Program-made: the position numbers and the translations under genes
NCBI GenBank assembly: GCA_949292375.1
Contig: CASEZG010000017.1
Coordinates: 1 to 52,074 of the forward strand
Direction: 5' to 3'
Origin: an uncultured Pseudomonadota bacterium
Lineage (GTDB): Bacteria; Pseudomonadota; Alphaproteobacteria; RF32; CAG-239
DNA length: 52,074 bases
The notes under the pieces: generated by a model
Database searches by the model: none
The model's input: only the letters and a program-made list of their open reading frames with translations
Told to the model about the DNA's origin: nothing
Shown here: in pieces, positions 25,682-35,153 of the stretch
Layout: every line of letters begins with the position of its first letter
How positions within the stretch are numbered: the first letter of the stretch is position 1

Positions 25682-26086
25682 ATGCCTGAAGTTTTGGTTT
25701 TAAAAAAACGCAAAGATTTTGTCAGAGTCGCCGCAAAAGGTGTTCGGGTGGCAACATCCACACTTATTTTGCAGGCGGCTCAAAGTTTATCTGCAGACAA
25801 CAACTCTTGTCACATAGGCTACACCACCACAAAAAAAATAGGCAAAGCCCATATTCGCAATCGGACACGTCGCCGGATGCGCGCTATTGTTCGAGAACTT
25901 TTCCCCTCTCGTGCCTTAGCCAACACAGATTATGTCCTAATCGGAAGATACAATACGGCAGATTGTCCTTTCGAAAAACTCAAGAGCGACCTCTGCTATG
26001 GCTTAAAGAAACTCCACAAACAACTCCAGCCGGATGAACAACACAATGAACCGGATATTGAAAAACCTGCTGATATTGTTGGTTAA
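25682..26086 (+). CDS. rnpA: Ribonuclease P protein component
   Basis: 134 residues, basic. It carries the RNR motif as [18 protein letters not shown] and the N-terminal [10 protein letters not shown]. It assists the RNase P RNA in 5' processing of tRNAs. The C-terminal 20 residues are an extra acidic tail ([17 protein letters not shown]) that overlaps the start of yidD. Typical place between rpmH and yidD. Confidence 0.95.
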   Translation: MPEVLVLKKRKDFVRVAAKGVRVATSTLILQAAQSLSADNNSCHIGYTTTKKIGKAHIRNRTRRRMRAIVRELFPSRALANTDYVLIGRYNTADCPFEKLKSDLCYGLKKLHKQLQPDEQHNEPDIEKPADIVG

Positions 26087-26288
26087 GTTTTACCAAAAAT
26101 TTTTATCCCCGCTTTGTCCCGGCGTCTGTCGCTATCGGCCAACTTGCTCACAATACATGATTGAGGCGATTTCCACCCATGGCATCATCAAAGGTTTATA
26201 TCTCGGGATAAGGCGTATCTTACGTTGCCACCCTTGGGGAGGCTCAGGTTATGACCCCGTTCCCCCGAAGCAAGAAAAAAAAGAATAA
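26034..26288 (+). CDS. yidD: Membrane protein insertion efficiency factor YidD
   Basis: 84 residues with [29 protein letters not shown] and [13 protein letters not shown], the YidD signature including the conserved Cys residues. It has an amphipathic N-terminal helix that binds the inner membrane. Starts at 26034 or at the in-frame ATG at 26049; both overlap rnpA. Acts with YidC, whose gene follows. Confidence 0.95.
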   Translation: MNNTMNRILKNLLILLVKFYQKFLSPLCPGVCRYRPTCSQYMIEAISTHGIIKGLYLGIRRILRCHPWGGSGYDPVPPKQEKKE

Positions 26289-26386
26289 AACTGGATATTT
26301 GCTTGCTTAAACCCTAATTATACAGTAGAAAATCCTAAGAAGATATAAAGACACAATAAATGTGTCAATAAAGGAGATTTTAATAA

Positions 26387-28060
26387 ATGAAAGACGAAAT
26401 GAAAGGCATTTATTGGGCTGTAATCTTGTCCATCGCCGTAATTTTCATAACCAACTACTTTTTCCCGCGCAAAGCACCATCAGCACCTGAGGTTCCAACC
26501 CCTGTTGTGGAAGCCGCCGTTGAAGAAAAAAATGAAGTTTCTAATGAAAACATCTCAAACGAAACGCCCCTAGAGGTTGCAGATGTCCTAGGCAAAGATG
26601 CCCGTATCAACATCAAAAATGCATCTATCAGCGGTTCAATTCGCATAAAAGGTGGCCGCTTTGATGAAATTTTGTTGGATAAATACAAACAAACTTTGGA
26701 AGCTGACAGTGCCGATGTTGAGTTGTTTACACCAGCAAAAACCGCTAATCCCTACTATGCCGAATTTGGCTGGTTACCGCAAGATACCGCCATTCGCACC
26801 CCCAATGCCAACACACTATGGACAGTTAAAGGCAAAGAGCTAACACCGCAAACCCCTGTTACTTTGGAGTGGAATAACGGTCAAGGTCTTAAATTCATTC
26901 GTCGCATCAGCCTAGATAATAACTATATGTTCACCATTGAACAAAGTGTTGAGAACAACACCGGCACAAGCATTGTGCTTTATCCTTATGGTTTAATCAG
27001 CCGTTTTCACAATCAAGCGGCAGCCAGCGGCGTCGTTCACGAAGGCCTTATCAGCGTTGCTGACAACAATCTCCACGAAATTAAATATAATGACATTGAA
27101 GATTCTAAAAAAGAAGACTTCAAAACCACCGGCGGCTGGGCTGGTTTTTCAGACCGCTACTGGTTCTCAGCCTTCATCTTGGGCAATGAACAGAATGCCA
27201 CCATCAAGTTCAGCAACACCGGCAAAAACTTATATCAGGCAGACTATGTCGGCGAACCTCTGACCATCGCCGCAGGCTCGGTCGGAACCAATAAAATCAA
27301 GATGTTTGCCGGAGCCAAAGAAATCAAACTTTTGGATACTTATACCAAACAGTTCAACATTCCGAAATTTGACTTAGCCGTAGACTTTGGTTGGTATTAT
27401 TTCTTAACCAAACCCTTCTTCTATATTTTGGATTTCTTGTACAACTTCATCGGCAATATGGGCTGGGCAATTCTTTTGTTTGCCGCTTTGCTCAGACTTA
27501 TAATGTTCCCGATAGCCAATAAGTCATATGAGAGTATGTCCAAAATGAAAAAGGTCCAACCCAAAATTAAGGAGTTGCAAGAAAGATACGGCGAAGACAA
27601 AATGAAGCTTCAGCAAGAAACTCTGGAACTTTATCGTAAAGAAAAAATCAATCCGGCAGCAGGTTGCTTACCTATGCTGATTCAAATTCCGGTGTTTTTC
27701 TCGCTATATAAAGTTTTAAATATCTCCATCGAGATTCGTCACGCTCCGTTTATCGGTTGGATTAAGGATCTTTCGGCGCCGGATCCCTTAACTCTTTCCG
27801 TCTGGACGCATTTGCCGATTCCCGGCCTATTGGATATTGGTATCTGGCCGATTCTTATGGGGCTGACGATGTGGATTCAACAAAAACTTAATCCGGCCCC
27901 GACCAACAAAGATCAGGCGCGTATGTTTGCCATGATGCCGGTTATTTTTACCTTTATGCTTGGGCATTTTGCCTCCGGTTTGGTAATTTACTGGACCTTA
28001 AGCAATATTCTCTCCATTATTCAGCAAAAAGCCATAATGAAGAAAAACGGAGTAAATTAA
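26387..28060 (+). CDS. yidC: Membrane protein insertase YidC
   Basis: 557 residues, the length of the Gram-negative form. An N-terminal membrane anchor is followed by a large periplasmic domain (about 70-340) and the conserved core of five membrane helices (about 350-545), with [36 protein letters not shown] and [17 protein letters not shown]. It inserts proteins into the inner membrane alone or with SecYEG. The 98-base gap after yidD contains a good AAGGAG site. Confidence 0.97.
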   Translation: MKDEMKGIYWAVILSIAVIFITNYFFPRKAPSAPEVPTPVVEAAVEEKNEVSNENISNETPLEVADVLGKDARINIKNASISGSIRIKGGRFDEILLDKYKQTLEADSADVELFTPAKTANPYYAEFGWLPQDTAIRTPNANTLWTVKGKELTPQTPVTLEWNNGQGLKFIRRISLDNNYMFTIEQSVENNTGTSIVLYPYGLISRFHNQAAASGVVHEGLISVADNNLHEIKYNDIEDSKKEDFKTTGGWAGFSDRYWFSAFILGNEQNATIKFSNTGKNLYQADYVGEPLTIAAGSVGTNKIKMFAGAKEIKLLDTYTKQFNIPKFDLAVDFGWYYFLTKPFFYILDFLYNFIGNMGWAILLFAALLRLIMFPIANKSYESMSKMKKVQPKIKELQERYGEDKMKLQQETLELYRKEKINPAAGCLPMLIQIPVFFSLYKVLNISIEIRHAPFIGWIKDLSAPDPLTLSVWTHLPIPGLLDIGIWPILMGLTMWIQQKLNPAPTNKDQARMFAMMPVIFTFMLGHFASGLVIYWTLSNILSIIQQKAIMKKNGVN

Positions 28061-28061
28061 A

Positions 28062-28703
28062 ATGGAAGCAAAAACGAACAAGTTTAGCAACGAGCAAATC
28101 AATGAAGCCAAGGCTTTGTTTAATAAACCCTGCACCTTTGTTTTAAGTGTTGCTAAACTTGACCAACTTCCGTTAACCGAGATGGGTGAAGTTGCCTTTG
28201 CCGGACGTTCTAATGTCGGCAAATCAAGCCTTATAAATGCTTTGTTTAACCAACGCAAATTAGCCAAAACCTCATCCACCCCGGGACGCACCCAACAGCT
28301 GAACTACTTTAATTTGGCAGATAAGATTCATCTGGTAGACCTACCCGGCTATGGTTTTGCTCAAGCCCCTGAAAGTATGGTTAAAAGCTGGCAAAAACTG
28401 ATTTTTACTTATCTGCAGGGGCGTGTAAATTTGAAAAGAGTTTTTCTTTTGATAGATTCACGCCACGGCATAAAAAAGGTTGATGAAGAAACAATGGAAC
28501 TTCTGGACAAAGCCGCGGTAACTTACCAAATTGTCCTGACTAAAACCGACAAAATCAGTGCCAAAGAATTGGAAGCAACCATAAACAAGACCAAAGAAAT
28601 AATCAAAAAACATGGTGCTGCTTATGTTGATGTTTTAGCTACCAGCTCAGAAAAAAACTTAGGTTTAGACGAGTTAAAAGCAGAAATCAGCAGTTTGATT
28701 TAA
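28062..28703 (+). CDS. engB: Ribosome biogenesis GTPase EngB/YsxC
   Basis: 213 residues with [14 protein letters not shown] (G1), [14 protein letters not shown] (G2), DLPGYGFA (G3), TKTDKI (G4) and ATSSEKN (G5). It helps assemble the large ribosomal subunit. It begins 1 base after yidC, completing the conserved operon. Its 3' end overlaps the convergent methyltransferase-like gene by 17 bases. Confidence 0.96.
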   Translation: MEAKTNKFSNEQINEAKALFNKPCTFVLSVAKLDQLPLTEMGEVAFAGRSNVGKSSLINALFNQRKLAKTSSTPGRTQQLNYFNLADKIHLVDLPGYGFAQAPESMVKSWQKLIFTYLQGRVNLKRVFLLIDSRHGIKKVDEETMELLDKAAVTYQIVLTKTDKISAKELEATINKTKEIIKKHGAAYVDVLATSSEKNLGLDELKAEISSLI

Positions 28704-29385
28704 CAAAGGCCTTGCGATTTTTGCGCCCCATCGACCACAAATTTCCAATACCATTAATTGGCTGAACTTCATAAAGAGACTTAAAATCAAAATCGCGACT
28801 AAAGAAAACAGACGTTGTTTTGGTATAATTATTCATTGGGCAAAAGCCATAAAAATCTACTTGTAACAAATTGGCCTTTCTAAGAATTTCAACAGCTTTC
28901 ACATATTCGGCAGAGGTATTGATTCTATCGCTATCATCTAAAATAATAATTCCGCCTTTAGCTAATTTTTTAACCGCTGTGGCCGCACAATAGGCCCGAC
29001 ATTTACCATCCACCACAATCACGTCATAAAACTCATCTTTTTCAAGAATAGCATTAAAATAAGCCTCACCTTCATCTCTCCAAATGATTTCAAGATTAGA
29101 CTTATTAAAGCTTTTGCGCCATTTAGCAAACCATTCGGGGTTATCTTCAACGCTCACCACTTTAAAGGCTCTGTTTGCCCAGAAAAGTGAGGAATAACCA
29201 CAACCAAACTCAAAAATTTTTTTATCCGCATAGTCAAACTGCGATAAATATTCAATTGCCGGATAAGTATACCACGGGATAGGATTTCCGTCTTTATCTT
29301 CACAAACTTTTTCATCAATACTGCGCTCTATGGCATATTCTTTTTGCCACATCTCAATAAACTTCAAAAATTTATCGCTAAACAT
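28687..29385 (-). CDS. Class I SAM-dependent methyltransferase-like protein
   Basis: 232 residues with a Rossmann-type pattern: [15 protein letters not shown] (SAM-binding motif I), [10 protein letters not shown] (motif II acidic residue), [15 protein letters not shown] (motif IV) and [12 protein letters not shown] similar arrangement occurs in small bacterial methyltransferases of unknown acceptor. Its end overlaps engB. It stands alone on this strand. Confidence 0.75.
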   Translation of the reverse strand: MFSDKFLKFIEMWQKEYAIERSIDEKVCEDKDGNPIPWYTYPAIEYLSQFDYADKKIFEFGCGYSSLFWANRAFKVVSVEDNPEWFAKWRKSFNKSNLEIIWRDEGEAYFNAILEKDEFYDVIVVDGKCRAYCAATAVKKLAKGGIIILDDSDRINTSAEYVKAVEILRKANLLQVDFYGFCPMNNYTKTTSVFFSRDFDFKSLYEVQPINGIGNLWSMGRKNRKAFVKSNC

Positions 29386-29469
29386 AAACGCCCTTTCGTT
29401 GAAAAATCATATAAGACACATATATCATAAGCGGATAATATTTTGAAACCTTTTTTTTAGGAGAGAACA

Positions 29470-29694
29470 ATGGAATATTTAACAAAAACATCTTTTGTTT
29501 TAACCATTATCGGAGCACTAAATTGGGGCTTAGTCGGATTTTTTGACTTCAATTTAGTTGCTTTTTTGTTTGGCAGTATGAGTGTTTTATCACGCGCTGT
29601 TTACATTTTAGTCGGAATTGCTTCTTTAGTTGTCATTTATGCCGCTTTAACTGAAAATTCCGAAACCCAATTTGTCAAACAAACCAATAAATAG
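29470..29694 (+). CDS. DUF378 small membrane protein
   Basis: 74 residues with two transmembrane helices. TIIGALNWGLVGFFDFNLVA is the DUF378 mark, and the second helix follows SRAVYILVGIASLVVIYA. The family is widespread in the inner membrane and has no known function. AGGAG lies before the ATG. It ends 5 bases before the first hairpin of a structured intergenic stretch. Confidence 0.88.
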   Translation: MEYLTKTSFVLTIIGALNWGLVGFFDFNLVAFLFGSMSVLSRAVYILVGIASLVVIYAALTENSETQFVKQTNK

Positions 29695-29698
29695 ATAT

Positions 29699-29826
29699 CC
29701 CCCAGTAAACTGGGGGTTCTATAACAGCTACCAACCTTACGGTTTGACCACGCTCGTTGGCGTGGAGCGGTGTTGTTCCAACACCTTGGCATTCAGCCCC
29801 GAGTAAACTCGGGGTTTTCTGTAAGG
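29699..29826. other. Cluster of stable hairpins, possible structured RNA or repeat element
   Basis: Four perfect or near-perfect hairpins in 128 bases: CCCCCAGT-AA-ACTGGGGG (29699-29716), CCACGC/GCGTGG (29748-29765), GGTGTTG-TTC-CAACACC (29769-29785) and CCCCGAGT-AA-ACTCGGGG (29797-29814). An outer helix CCTTACGG with CTGTAAGG (29735-29742 and 29819-29826) would close a three-way multibranch around the last three. The first and last hairpins are near copies. They could be terminators, a repeat element or a noncoding RNA; strand is not clear. Confidence 0.55.
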
Positions 29827-29840
29827 CAACTAATATTTCA

Positions 29841-29874
29841 ATCTCTCCTCTCCAAAGAGGAGAGATTTTTTTTT
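29841..29874 (+). terminator. Intrinsic terminator
   Basis: Stem ATCTCTCCTC / GAGGAGAGAT around a 6-base loop, followed by nine T. Ends the DUF378 transcript or the structured element. Confidence 0.92.
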
Positions 29875-29937
29875 ATCATTAAACATTAATCAATAACTTT
29901 TGCGCTACAATAACAAAAAACAACAATAGAGGCAGAA

Positions 29938-30276
29938 ATGTCAGGCGCAAAGTTAATATTAAAAAATCCTCGCAACGGAAGTATTAAAACAGCTCCGATT
30001 GGCTTTTCTTGGAGCATCCTTTTTTTGGGTTTTCTGGTTCCCTTATACCGCAAAGAATGGCTCTGGACAATTTTGATTTTATTTTTGCAAATCATAACAA
30101 TCGGTCTGGCCGCCATACCGCTTGCTTTCTGCTACAATAAAATATACATCCGCCGCCTAATAAACAAAGGCTACACCTATTTCAGCCGAATAGGAAACAT
30201 CTCACCAGAAAAGATGGATAAATATTTAAACTTGCAAAAAAAAGTCTTTGAAAAAGCCTTTACCCCAAGGTTCTAG
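29938..30276 (+). CDS. Small two-helix membrane protein of unknown function
   Basis: 112 residues. It starts with a polar segment (LKNPRNGSIKTAPIGFSWSILFLGF) that resembles a family in which a short soluble strand motif leads into GFSWTxxFFGF and a pair of membrane helices around residues 25-65. A cytoplasmic charged helix (SPEKMDKYLNLQKKVFEKAF) ends it. I know the family as uncharacterised. Weak GAGG site before the ATG. No partner gene. Confidence 0.7.
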   Translation: MSGAKLILKNPRNGSIKTAPIGFSWSILFLGFLVPLYRKEWLWTILILFLQIITIGLAAIPLAFCYNKIYIRRLINKGYTYFSRIGNISPEKMDKYLNLQKKVFEKAFTPRF

Positions 30277-30302
30277 TTTTCCAGACACTATTACCCCGCA
30301 GT

Positions 30303-30336
30303 TTCTGTATTAGTTTCCCATTATGCTTAGCTTCCT
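30303..30336. repeat. Direct repeat, copy 1 (duplicated holA end)
   Basis: A 24-base sequence beginning TTCTGTATTAG and ending CATTATGC, followed by AGCTTCCT, also found at 30428-30460. Copy 1 lies between the small membrane gene and holA. It is followed by a palindrome AGCTTC-CT-GAAGCT (30329-30342). Confidence 0.8.
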
Positions 30337-30374
30337 GAAGCTCGGAGAATGAGGTAAATAATAAGAATCAAAGG

Positions 30375-30418
30375 CAAAAGTACCACAGCGTACAAAAAAG
30401 TACGTGAGGACACTTTTG
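30375..30418. other. Long imperfect hairpin between the direct repeats
   Basis: Outer arms CAAAAGT / ACTTTTG (30375-30381 and 30412-30418) and inner arms CGTAC / GTACG around AAAAAA (30389-30404), with a bulged middle. It lies between the two copies of the repeat, 28 bases past the holA stop on the minus strand, so it may terminate holA. Confidence 0.45.
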
Positions 30419-30427
30419 ACCTGCTAC

Positions 30428-30460
30428 TTCTGTATTAGTTTCCCATTATGCGAGCTTCCT
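30428..30460. repeat. Direct repeat, copy 2 (spans the holA stop codon)
   Basis: Same 24-base sequence as 30303-30326 plus AGCTTCCT. This copy contains the TAA stop of holA (30446-30448) and its last codons, so copy 1 appears to duplicate the tail of holA 125 bases downstream. Confidence 0.8.
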
Positions 30461-31477
30461 AGCCGCTGATGATATCTGCATCAAACAATAAGATACCACT
30501 TCTTGAACCGGCATATTGGTTGTCTTGCAGTCTCGTTCACATTTATACAGAAGCTCTAAAACACTAAGAAGCTTTTCACGCGGCCAAATAGATACCTGAC
30601 GCTTAAAGCTCTGTTCCCTGAAAAAAATAATTCTGGGCTGTAGCTTAAAGACTGCCTTATCCAAGGTTTCACCATTTTCCATATAAGCTTTGCATTGCAA
30701 AATCTTATTAAAATGATACGTCAAACTCCGCACAATAGAAATTGGCTCATTTCCCTCATTAACCAACTTATTAAATGCCGCCAACGCTTTTTCGGCATAC
30801 CCACCGGCAGCAGCATAACAAATATCATCTCCGGAAGAAGACGAAGCATCGCTGATAATCTTTTGCACATCATCAACCGTAACATTTTTGTGGTCACCCA
30901 AATAAGTTATCAACTTCTCAATTTCGCCTGAGTTACTCATACGGTCATTAGATAGTCTGGAACACAGAAGTTGCAAAGCCTCATTTCCGATGGTAATACC
31001 ATTTTCAACAAATTTTGCTCTGGTTGAATTAAAAATATCTTCATCTCTGTCTTCATAACAAGCAATCGCCGCCATATTATCGCTATCTTCAGCCAACTTG
31101 ACCAAAGAAGACTTTTTATTCAGGCTTCCGGAGGATATAATCAATAAGGTATCAGAAACATTGTTCTCAAAAAGGGCTTTGATATGCTTAGTCAGATTAT
31201 TATCTCCGTCGCGAATAACAATCACGCGACGTCCCCCCATTAAGGATTGTCCGTTATACTCACCAAACAAAATCCCAGCATCAGCATTAACATCGCCGCC
31301 ATTCAAATATACTACCCGAAACGGATCATACAAATCAGGACAAATTGCCGCCGTAAACTTTTTAACATATTCTGCTTGCAAACCCTCGTTGCTGCCATAG
31401 ACAACGACACAACGCAAAACATCGTCCGGCTTTTTCAAATATTTATCTATTTGTGCCTGTTTATATTGCACTGGCAT
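30446..31477 (-). CDS. holA: DNA polymerase III subunit delta
   Basis: 343 residues, the size of the clamp-loader delta subunit, which opens the beta clamp. The N-terminal part has VVVYGSNEGLQAEYVKKF and FRVVYLNG; the middle has NEALQLLCSRLSNDRMSNSGEIEKL and the C-terminal helical domain has EPISIVRSLTYHFNKIL. It overlaps lptE by 17 bases and follows leuS, the standard order in Gram-negative bacteria. The last codons lie inside a sequence repeated downstream. Confidence 0.94.
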   Translation of the reverse strand: MPVQYKQAQIDKYLKKPDDVLRCVVVYGSNEGLQAEYVKKFTAAICPDLYDPFRVVYLNGGDVNADAGILFGEYNGQSLMGGRRVIVIRDGDNNLTKHIKALFENNVSDTLLIISSGSLNKKSSLVKLAEDSDNMAAIACYEDRDEDIFNSTRAKFVENGITIGNEALQLLCSRLSNDRMSNSGEIEKLITYLGDHKNVTVDDVQKIISDASSSSGDDICYAAAGGYAEKALAAFNKLVNEGNEPISIVRSLTYHFNKILQCKAYMENGETLDKAVFKLQPRIIFFREQSFKRQVSIWPREKLLSVLELLYKCERDCKTTNMPVQEVVSYCLMQISSAARKLA

Positions 31478-32015
31478 CTCCTATTCCCGTCTGCCGAGAA
31501 TGAAAATAAGCACCCAAACGCAAAGCTATATCATTGGCAATAATCTGAGCACAGTCCTTTTCACCTTTTTTCTCTGCAATAGTTGTCGAATACGGATTAG
31601 ACATAATATCATAGCTGGAATATGCAATACTGTTACCACGCACCAATTCTTTATCTGTCTGCGCATCATATAAAACATAATCCACACGATATTGAACTTG
31701 CTCTCGCGTCGCCGTAATATCATCACGTAAAGCCTGCTGATAAATTTCCTTATTTGTTAATTCCACATAAAGGCGATATTTAGGCCTTGACGGAACACCG
31801 CGCGGCGTCAAGCTATCCATTAACTCATTTCGCACAACTTGACCAAAACGCTCCTCAATAGGCTCGACCTTAATTTGAGCCATTTCTTGCGTAATTGAGG
31901 TGTCAAAATCGCCGGAAAAATACCAGGCATTATTATGCTTCTTTTCCACATACAAAGGCTGAAAACCACATGAGCTTACAAACAAAGCCAACAATAACAC
32001 CTGATATTTTTTCAT
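31461..32015 (-). CDS. lptE: LPS assembly lipoprotein LptE
   Basis: 184 residues. Signal peptide with lipobox VSSCGFQPLY: the CGFxPLY motif just after the lipid-modified Cys is typical of LptE. It plugs the LptD outer-membrane channel that delivers lipopolysaccharide. Position between leuS and holA is conserved. This indicates an outer membrane with LPS. The start follows the leuS stop by 12 bases. Confidence 0.92.
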   Translation of the reverse strand: MKKYQVLLLALFVSSCGFQPLYVEKKHNNAWYFSGDFDTSITQEMAQIKVEPIEERFGQVVRNELMDSLTPRGVPSRPKYRLYVELTNKEIYQQALRDDITATREQVQYRVDYVLYDAQTDKELVRGNSIAYSSYDIMSNPYSTTIAEKKGEKDCAQIIANDIALRLGAYFHSRQTGIGDASAI

Positions 32016-32027
32016 ACATCCGCTTCC

Positions 32028-34529
32028 TTATTCTGCCGCCACTGCCTTAGCAACGATATTAACAATTTTGTTAGGAACAACAATAACTTTCACTACTTCT
32101 TGTCCCTCAAGCTGACGCTTAACATTTTCCATACTCAAAGCAGCCTTTTCTAACTCTTCTTTCGAAGCGTCTTTCGGCATTTCAATCGTTCCGCGCAGCT
32201 TACCACAAACCTGAACAGCAATGGTAACCACGTCGTCTTGAGCCAACTTAGCATCGCCTTGCGGCCAACTTTCAGTAATAATCAATGTATTTTTGCCCAT
32301 ACGCGCCCACATCTCTTCAGCCAAATGCGGCGTAAACGGCGACATCAACTTCAACAAAGTCAAATATAACTCTGCCGGAACCTTCTCCAAGGAGGACATA
32401 TAGTTAACATAAGTCATCAAAGAAGAAACCGCTGTATTAAACTTCATTTGGTCAATACGCTCCGTAACCTCCAAAATACATTTATGCATAGCGCGCAAAT
32501 CTTTTTCGGTCGGCTGAGTAGCATAAACTTTCTTCATCAAAGCATATACTTTGCTGACAAAACGATAAACACCCATCAAACTCTCATCAGACCACATGGC
32601 GACTTGATCAAACGGACCGATAAACATTTCATACAAACGGAACGTATCTGCACCATAAGCATCAACAATATCATCCGGATTAATGACATTGCCGCGAGAC
32701 TTAGACATTTTCTCGCCGTTTTCTGCCAAAATCATACCATGAGATGTACGTTTGTTGTATGGCTCTTTTGTCGGAACCAAACCGCAATCATATAAGAATT
32801 TATGCCAAAAACGAGAATACAATAAGTGTAAGGTCGTATGCTCCATACCACCATTATACCAATCCACATTCATCCAGTAGTCCAAAGCCTCTTTAGATGC
32901 AAATTCCTTATCATTATGCGGATCACAATAACGTAAGAAATACCAAGAAGAACCGGCCCAGTTCGGCATCGTATCCGTCTCACGGCGTGCATGACCACCA
33001 CACTTCGGACATTTAGCATTCAACCAATCACCGGCCTTAGACAAAGGTGATTCGCCTTCATCATTCGGATGATAATCAGGCACCGGCGGCAAGGTCAAAG
33101 GCAACTCGGATTCAGGAATTGGCTGCCAACCGCATTTTTCACAATAAACCATCGGGATAGGCTCACCCCAATAACGCTGACGAGAGAAAACCCAGTCACG
33201 CAGCTTAAAGTTAACCTTAGCCCGACCAAAACCTTTTTCTTCGGCATATTTGATGGCAGCTTTCATACCATCTTCTTTGTTCATTCCGTTCAAAAAGCCC
33301 GAATTGATATGCGCACCGTCTTCTTCCCAAGCTTTTTCGGAAATATCGCCACCTTCCAAAACCTGAACAATCGGCAGATTAAAGGCCTTGGCAAAATCAT
33401 AGTCACGTTGGTCATGCGCCGGCACAGCCATAATTGCACCCGTACCATATCCCATCAAGACATAATCGGAAATAAAGACCGGAATCAAATCGCCGGTATA
33501 CGGATTTTTAGCCTTAATTCCTTTGAGTTCGACACCTGTTTTAGAATCATTTGCCGTACGTTGCAGATCAGACTTTTTCGCCGTTTCGGCAACATAAGCC
33601 TTAACCTCATCGGCATTTTCAAATTGGTCCATCAAAGCACAGACATATTCATGCTCCGGAGCCAAAACCATATAAGTTACACCGAAAGCCGTATCCGGAC
33701 GTGTGGTAAATACGGTCAATTTCTTACCATCCAAAGCATTACCGCTTTTATCGGTCAAACCAAAATCAAGCTCGGCACCTTCAGAACGTCCAATCCAGTT
33801 AACCTGTTGCGACTTAACACGGTCAATAAAGTCCAAACCGTCCAAATCATTAATCAACCGGTCGGCATATTTGGTAATGGCTATCATCCATTGTTCTTTA
33901 TTTTTACGAACAACTTGCGCGCCGCAACGTTCGCAACAACCGTTCACAACTTCCTCATTAGCCAAACCCACCTTGCAGGACGGACACCAGTTAATGGCTA
34001 TTTTATCTTTGTAAGCCAACCCTTTTTCAAAGAACTTAATGAACATCCATTGTGTCCATTTGAAATATTCCGGCGAAGAGGTATCAATACACCTATCCCA
34101 ATCAAAACTAAAGCCCAAAGACTTCAACTGTTTGGTAAAAGTCTTGATATTAGCTTGCGTTGAAACGGCCGGATGCACACCTGTCTTGATAGCATAATTT
34201 TCGGCAGGCAGACCGAAAGCATCAAACCCCATCGGATATAAAACATTAAAACCCTGCATACGTTTTTTGCGGGCAATAACATCCAAAGCCGTATAAGAAC
34301 GCGGATGTCCGACATGCAAGCCCGCACCTGAGGGATACGGGAACTCCACCAAAGCATAAAACTTTTCTTTGTTTGGATCTATCTCAACTTTATAAGCTTT
34401 TTCATCATCCCAAATTTTCTGCCATTTTTTTTCAATGGTATGAAAATTATATCTATCTTCCAAGGCCCATTCTTTGCGCCACTCATCAAAACTTTCTTTG
34501 CCGTTATATCTGGCGTTTTTATCAGTCAT
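32028..34529 (-). CDS. leuS: Leucyl-tRNA synthetase
   Basis: 833 residues. The HIGH motif is HVGHPRSY, the editing domain (about 230-420) contains TTRPDTAFG and GTGAIMAVPAHDQRD, and the KMSKS loop is EKMSKSRGN. The C-terminal anticodon-binding region and tail end GQEVVKVIVVPNKIVNIVA. An N-terminal extension of about 27 residues precedes the usual YNFHTIEKKWQ start, but GAGAGGA lies properly before the chosen ATG. First enzyme of the leuS-lptE-holA operon. Confidence 0.97.
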   Translation of the reverse strand: MTDKNARYNGKESFDEWRKEWALEDRYNFHTIEKKWQKIWDDEKAYKVEIDPNKEKFYALVEFPYPSGAGLHVGHPRSYTALDVIARKKRMQGFNVLYPMGFDAFGLPAENYAIKTGVHPAVSTQANIKTFTKQLKSLGFSFDWDRCIDTSSPEYFKWTQWMFIKFFEKGLAYKDKIAINWCPSCKVGLANEEVVNGCCERCGAQVVRKNKEQWMIAITKYADRLINDLDGLDFIDRVKSQQVNWIGRSEGAELDFGLTDKSGNALDGKKLTVFTTRPDTAFGVTYMVLAPEHEYVCALMDQFENADEVKAYVAETAKKSDLQRTANDSKTGVELKGIKAKNPYTGDLIPVFISDYVLMGYGTGAIMAVPAHDQRDYDFAKAFNLPIVQVLEGGDISEKAWEEDGAHINSGFLNGMNKEDGMKAAIKYAEEKGFGRAKVNFKLRDWVFSRQRYWGEPIPMVYCEKCGWQPIPESELPLTLPPVPDYHPNDEGESPLSKAGDWLNAKCPKCGGHARRETDTMPNWAGSSWYFLRYCDPHNDKEFASKEALDYWMNVDWYNGGMEHTTLHLLYSRFWHKFLYDCGLVPTKEPYNKRTSHGMILAENGEKMSKSRGNVINPDDIVDAYGADTFRLYEMFIGPFDQVAMWSDESLMGVYRFVSKVYALMKKVYATQPTEKDLRAMHKCILEVTERIDQMKFNTAVSSLMTYVNYMSSLEKVPAELYLTLLKLMSPFTPHLAEEMWARMGKNTLIITESWPQGDAKLAQDDVVTIAVQVCGKLRGTIEMPKDASKEELEKAALSMENVKRQLEGQEVVKVIVVPNKIVNIVAKAVAAE

Positions 34530-34540
34530 TTTATTCCTCT

Positions 34541-35005
34541 CTAATTTCTGGCAGCTAAATCTCTTCTATACAATTTTCTGGCCTGCGTCAAAATCGCCTG
34601 CTCAATCTCACCGGACAATCTTTTATCCGGCTCATCATTTACCCATGTCCCGTCACGCAGCACTCTTTTGAACACCACAACTTTCAAACAATCAGCGCGC
34701 AAATTCCGTGACAAAATATTAACTGTAATTTTAAATTGCTCATCAGGGATTCCGTCCATTGCTGACCAATCGGTAACGATTACGCCGCCGACAGAATCAG
34801 TCGAAGCCAAAGGCATAAAAGACAACTTCGTTAGTGCTGCTTGCCACAAATACGGATTAACCCCAAGTATTTGCTCTTGCTCTTCTTCTTCCTTAACCAT
34901 TTCTTTTTCATCGGAAAACGGATTAAACGAAGACCAAGATGCCGTTCCCGAACAGCCCGAAACAATCAATCCCGCAACCAAGATTGCACTAAGTTGTCTA
35001 TTCAT
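34541..35005 (-). CDS. DUF3576 lipoprotein
   Basis: 154 residues with a signal peptide and lipobox VSGCSG. The mature part has an acidic stretch (EMVKEEEEQEQILGVN), then GVNPYLWQAALTKLSFMPL and GGVIVTDWSAMDGIPDEQFKI, the DUF3576 marks. In alphaproteobacteria this lipoprotein gene often sits directly upstream of leuS, as here (11-base gap). Role unknown; probably outer-membrane associated. Confidence 0.9.
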   Translation of the reverse strand: MNRQLSAILVAGLIVSGCSGTASWSSFNPFSDEKEMVKEEEEQEQILGVNPYLWQAALTKLSFMPLASTDSVGGVIVTDWSAMDGIPDEQFKITVNILSRNLRADCLKVVVFKRVLRDGTWVNDEPDKRLSGEIEQAILTQARKLYRRDLAARN

Positions 35006-35153
35006 CGGATATCCTCTTCAAAAAATTACACATTGCACACAAAGTATAATACTTTTTGCCAAAAGACAAGACGCTTACAGCATTTTCTCACTTGTAATTA
35101 ACTCCGGTTTTGCCTAAAATGAGCAAAAAAATACAATCAGCAAGGAACAATTT

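Noticed and set aside
30375-30418. Insertion sequence or transposon end
   Set aside because: No transposase gene, no target-site duplication beyond the 24-base repeat, and too little DNA between the copies for a mobile gene.
29699-30460. CRISPR array
   Set aside because: The hairpins and the two-copy repeat have no regular repeat-spacer spacing, and no cas gene is present.
33069-34163. Long plus-strand ORF of 364 codons opposite leuS
   Set aside because: It lies wholly antisense to a well-conserved leuS gene, has no recognisable protein motif and no ribosome site; it is a shadow of the leuS codon pattern.
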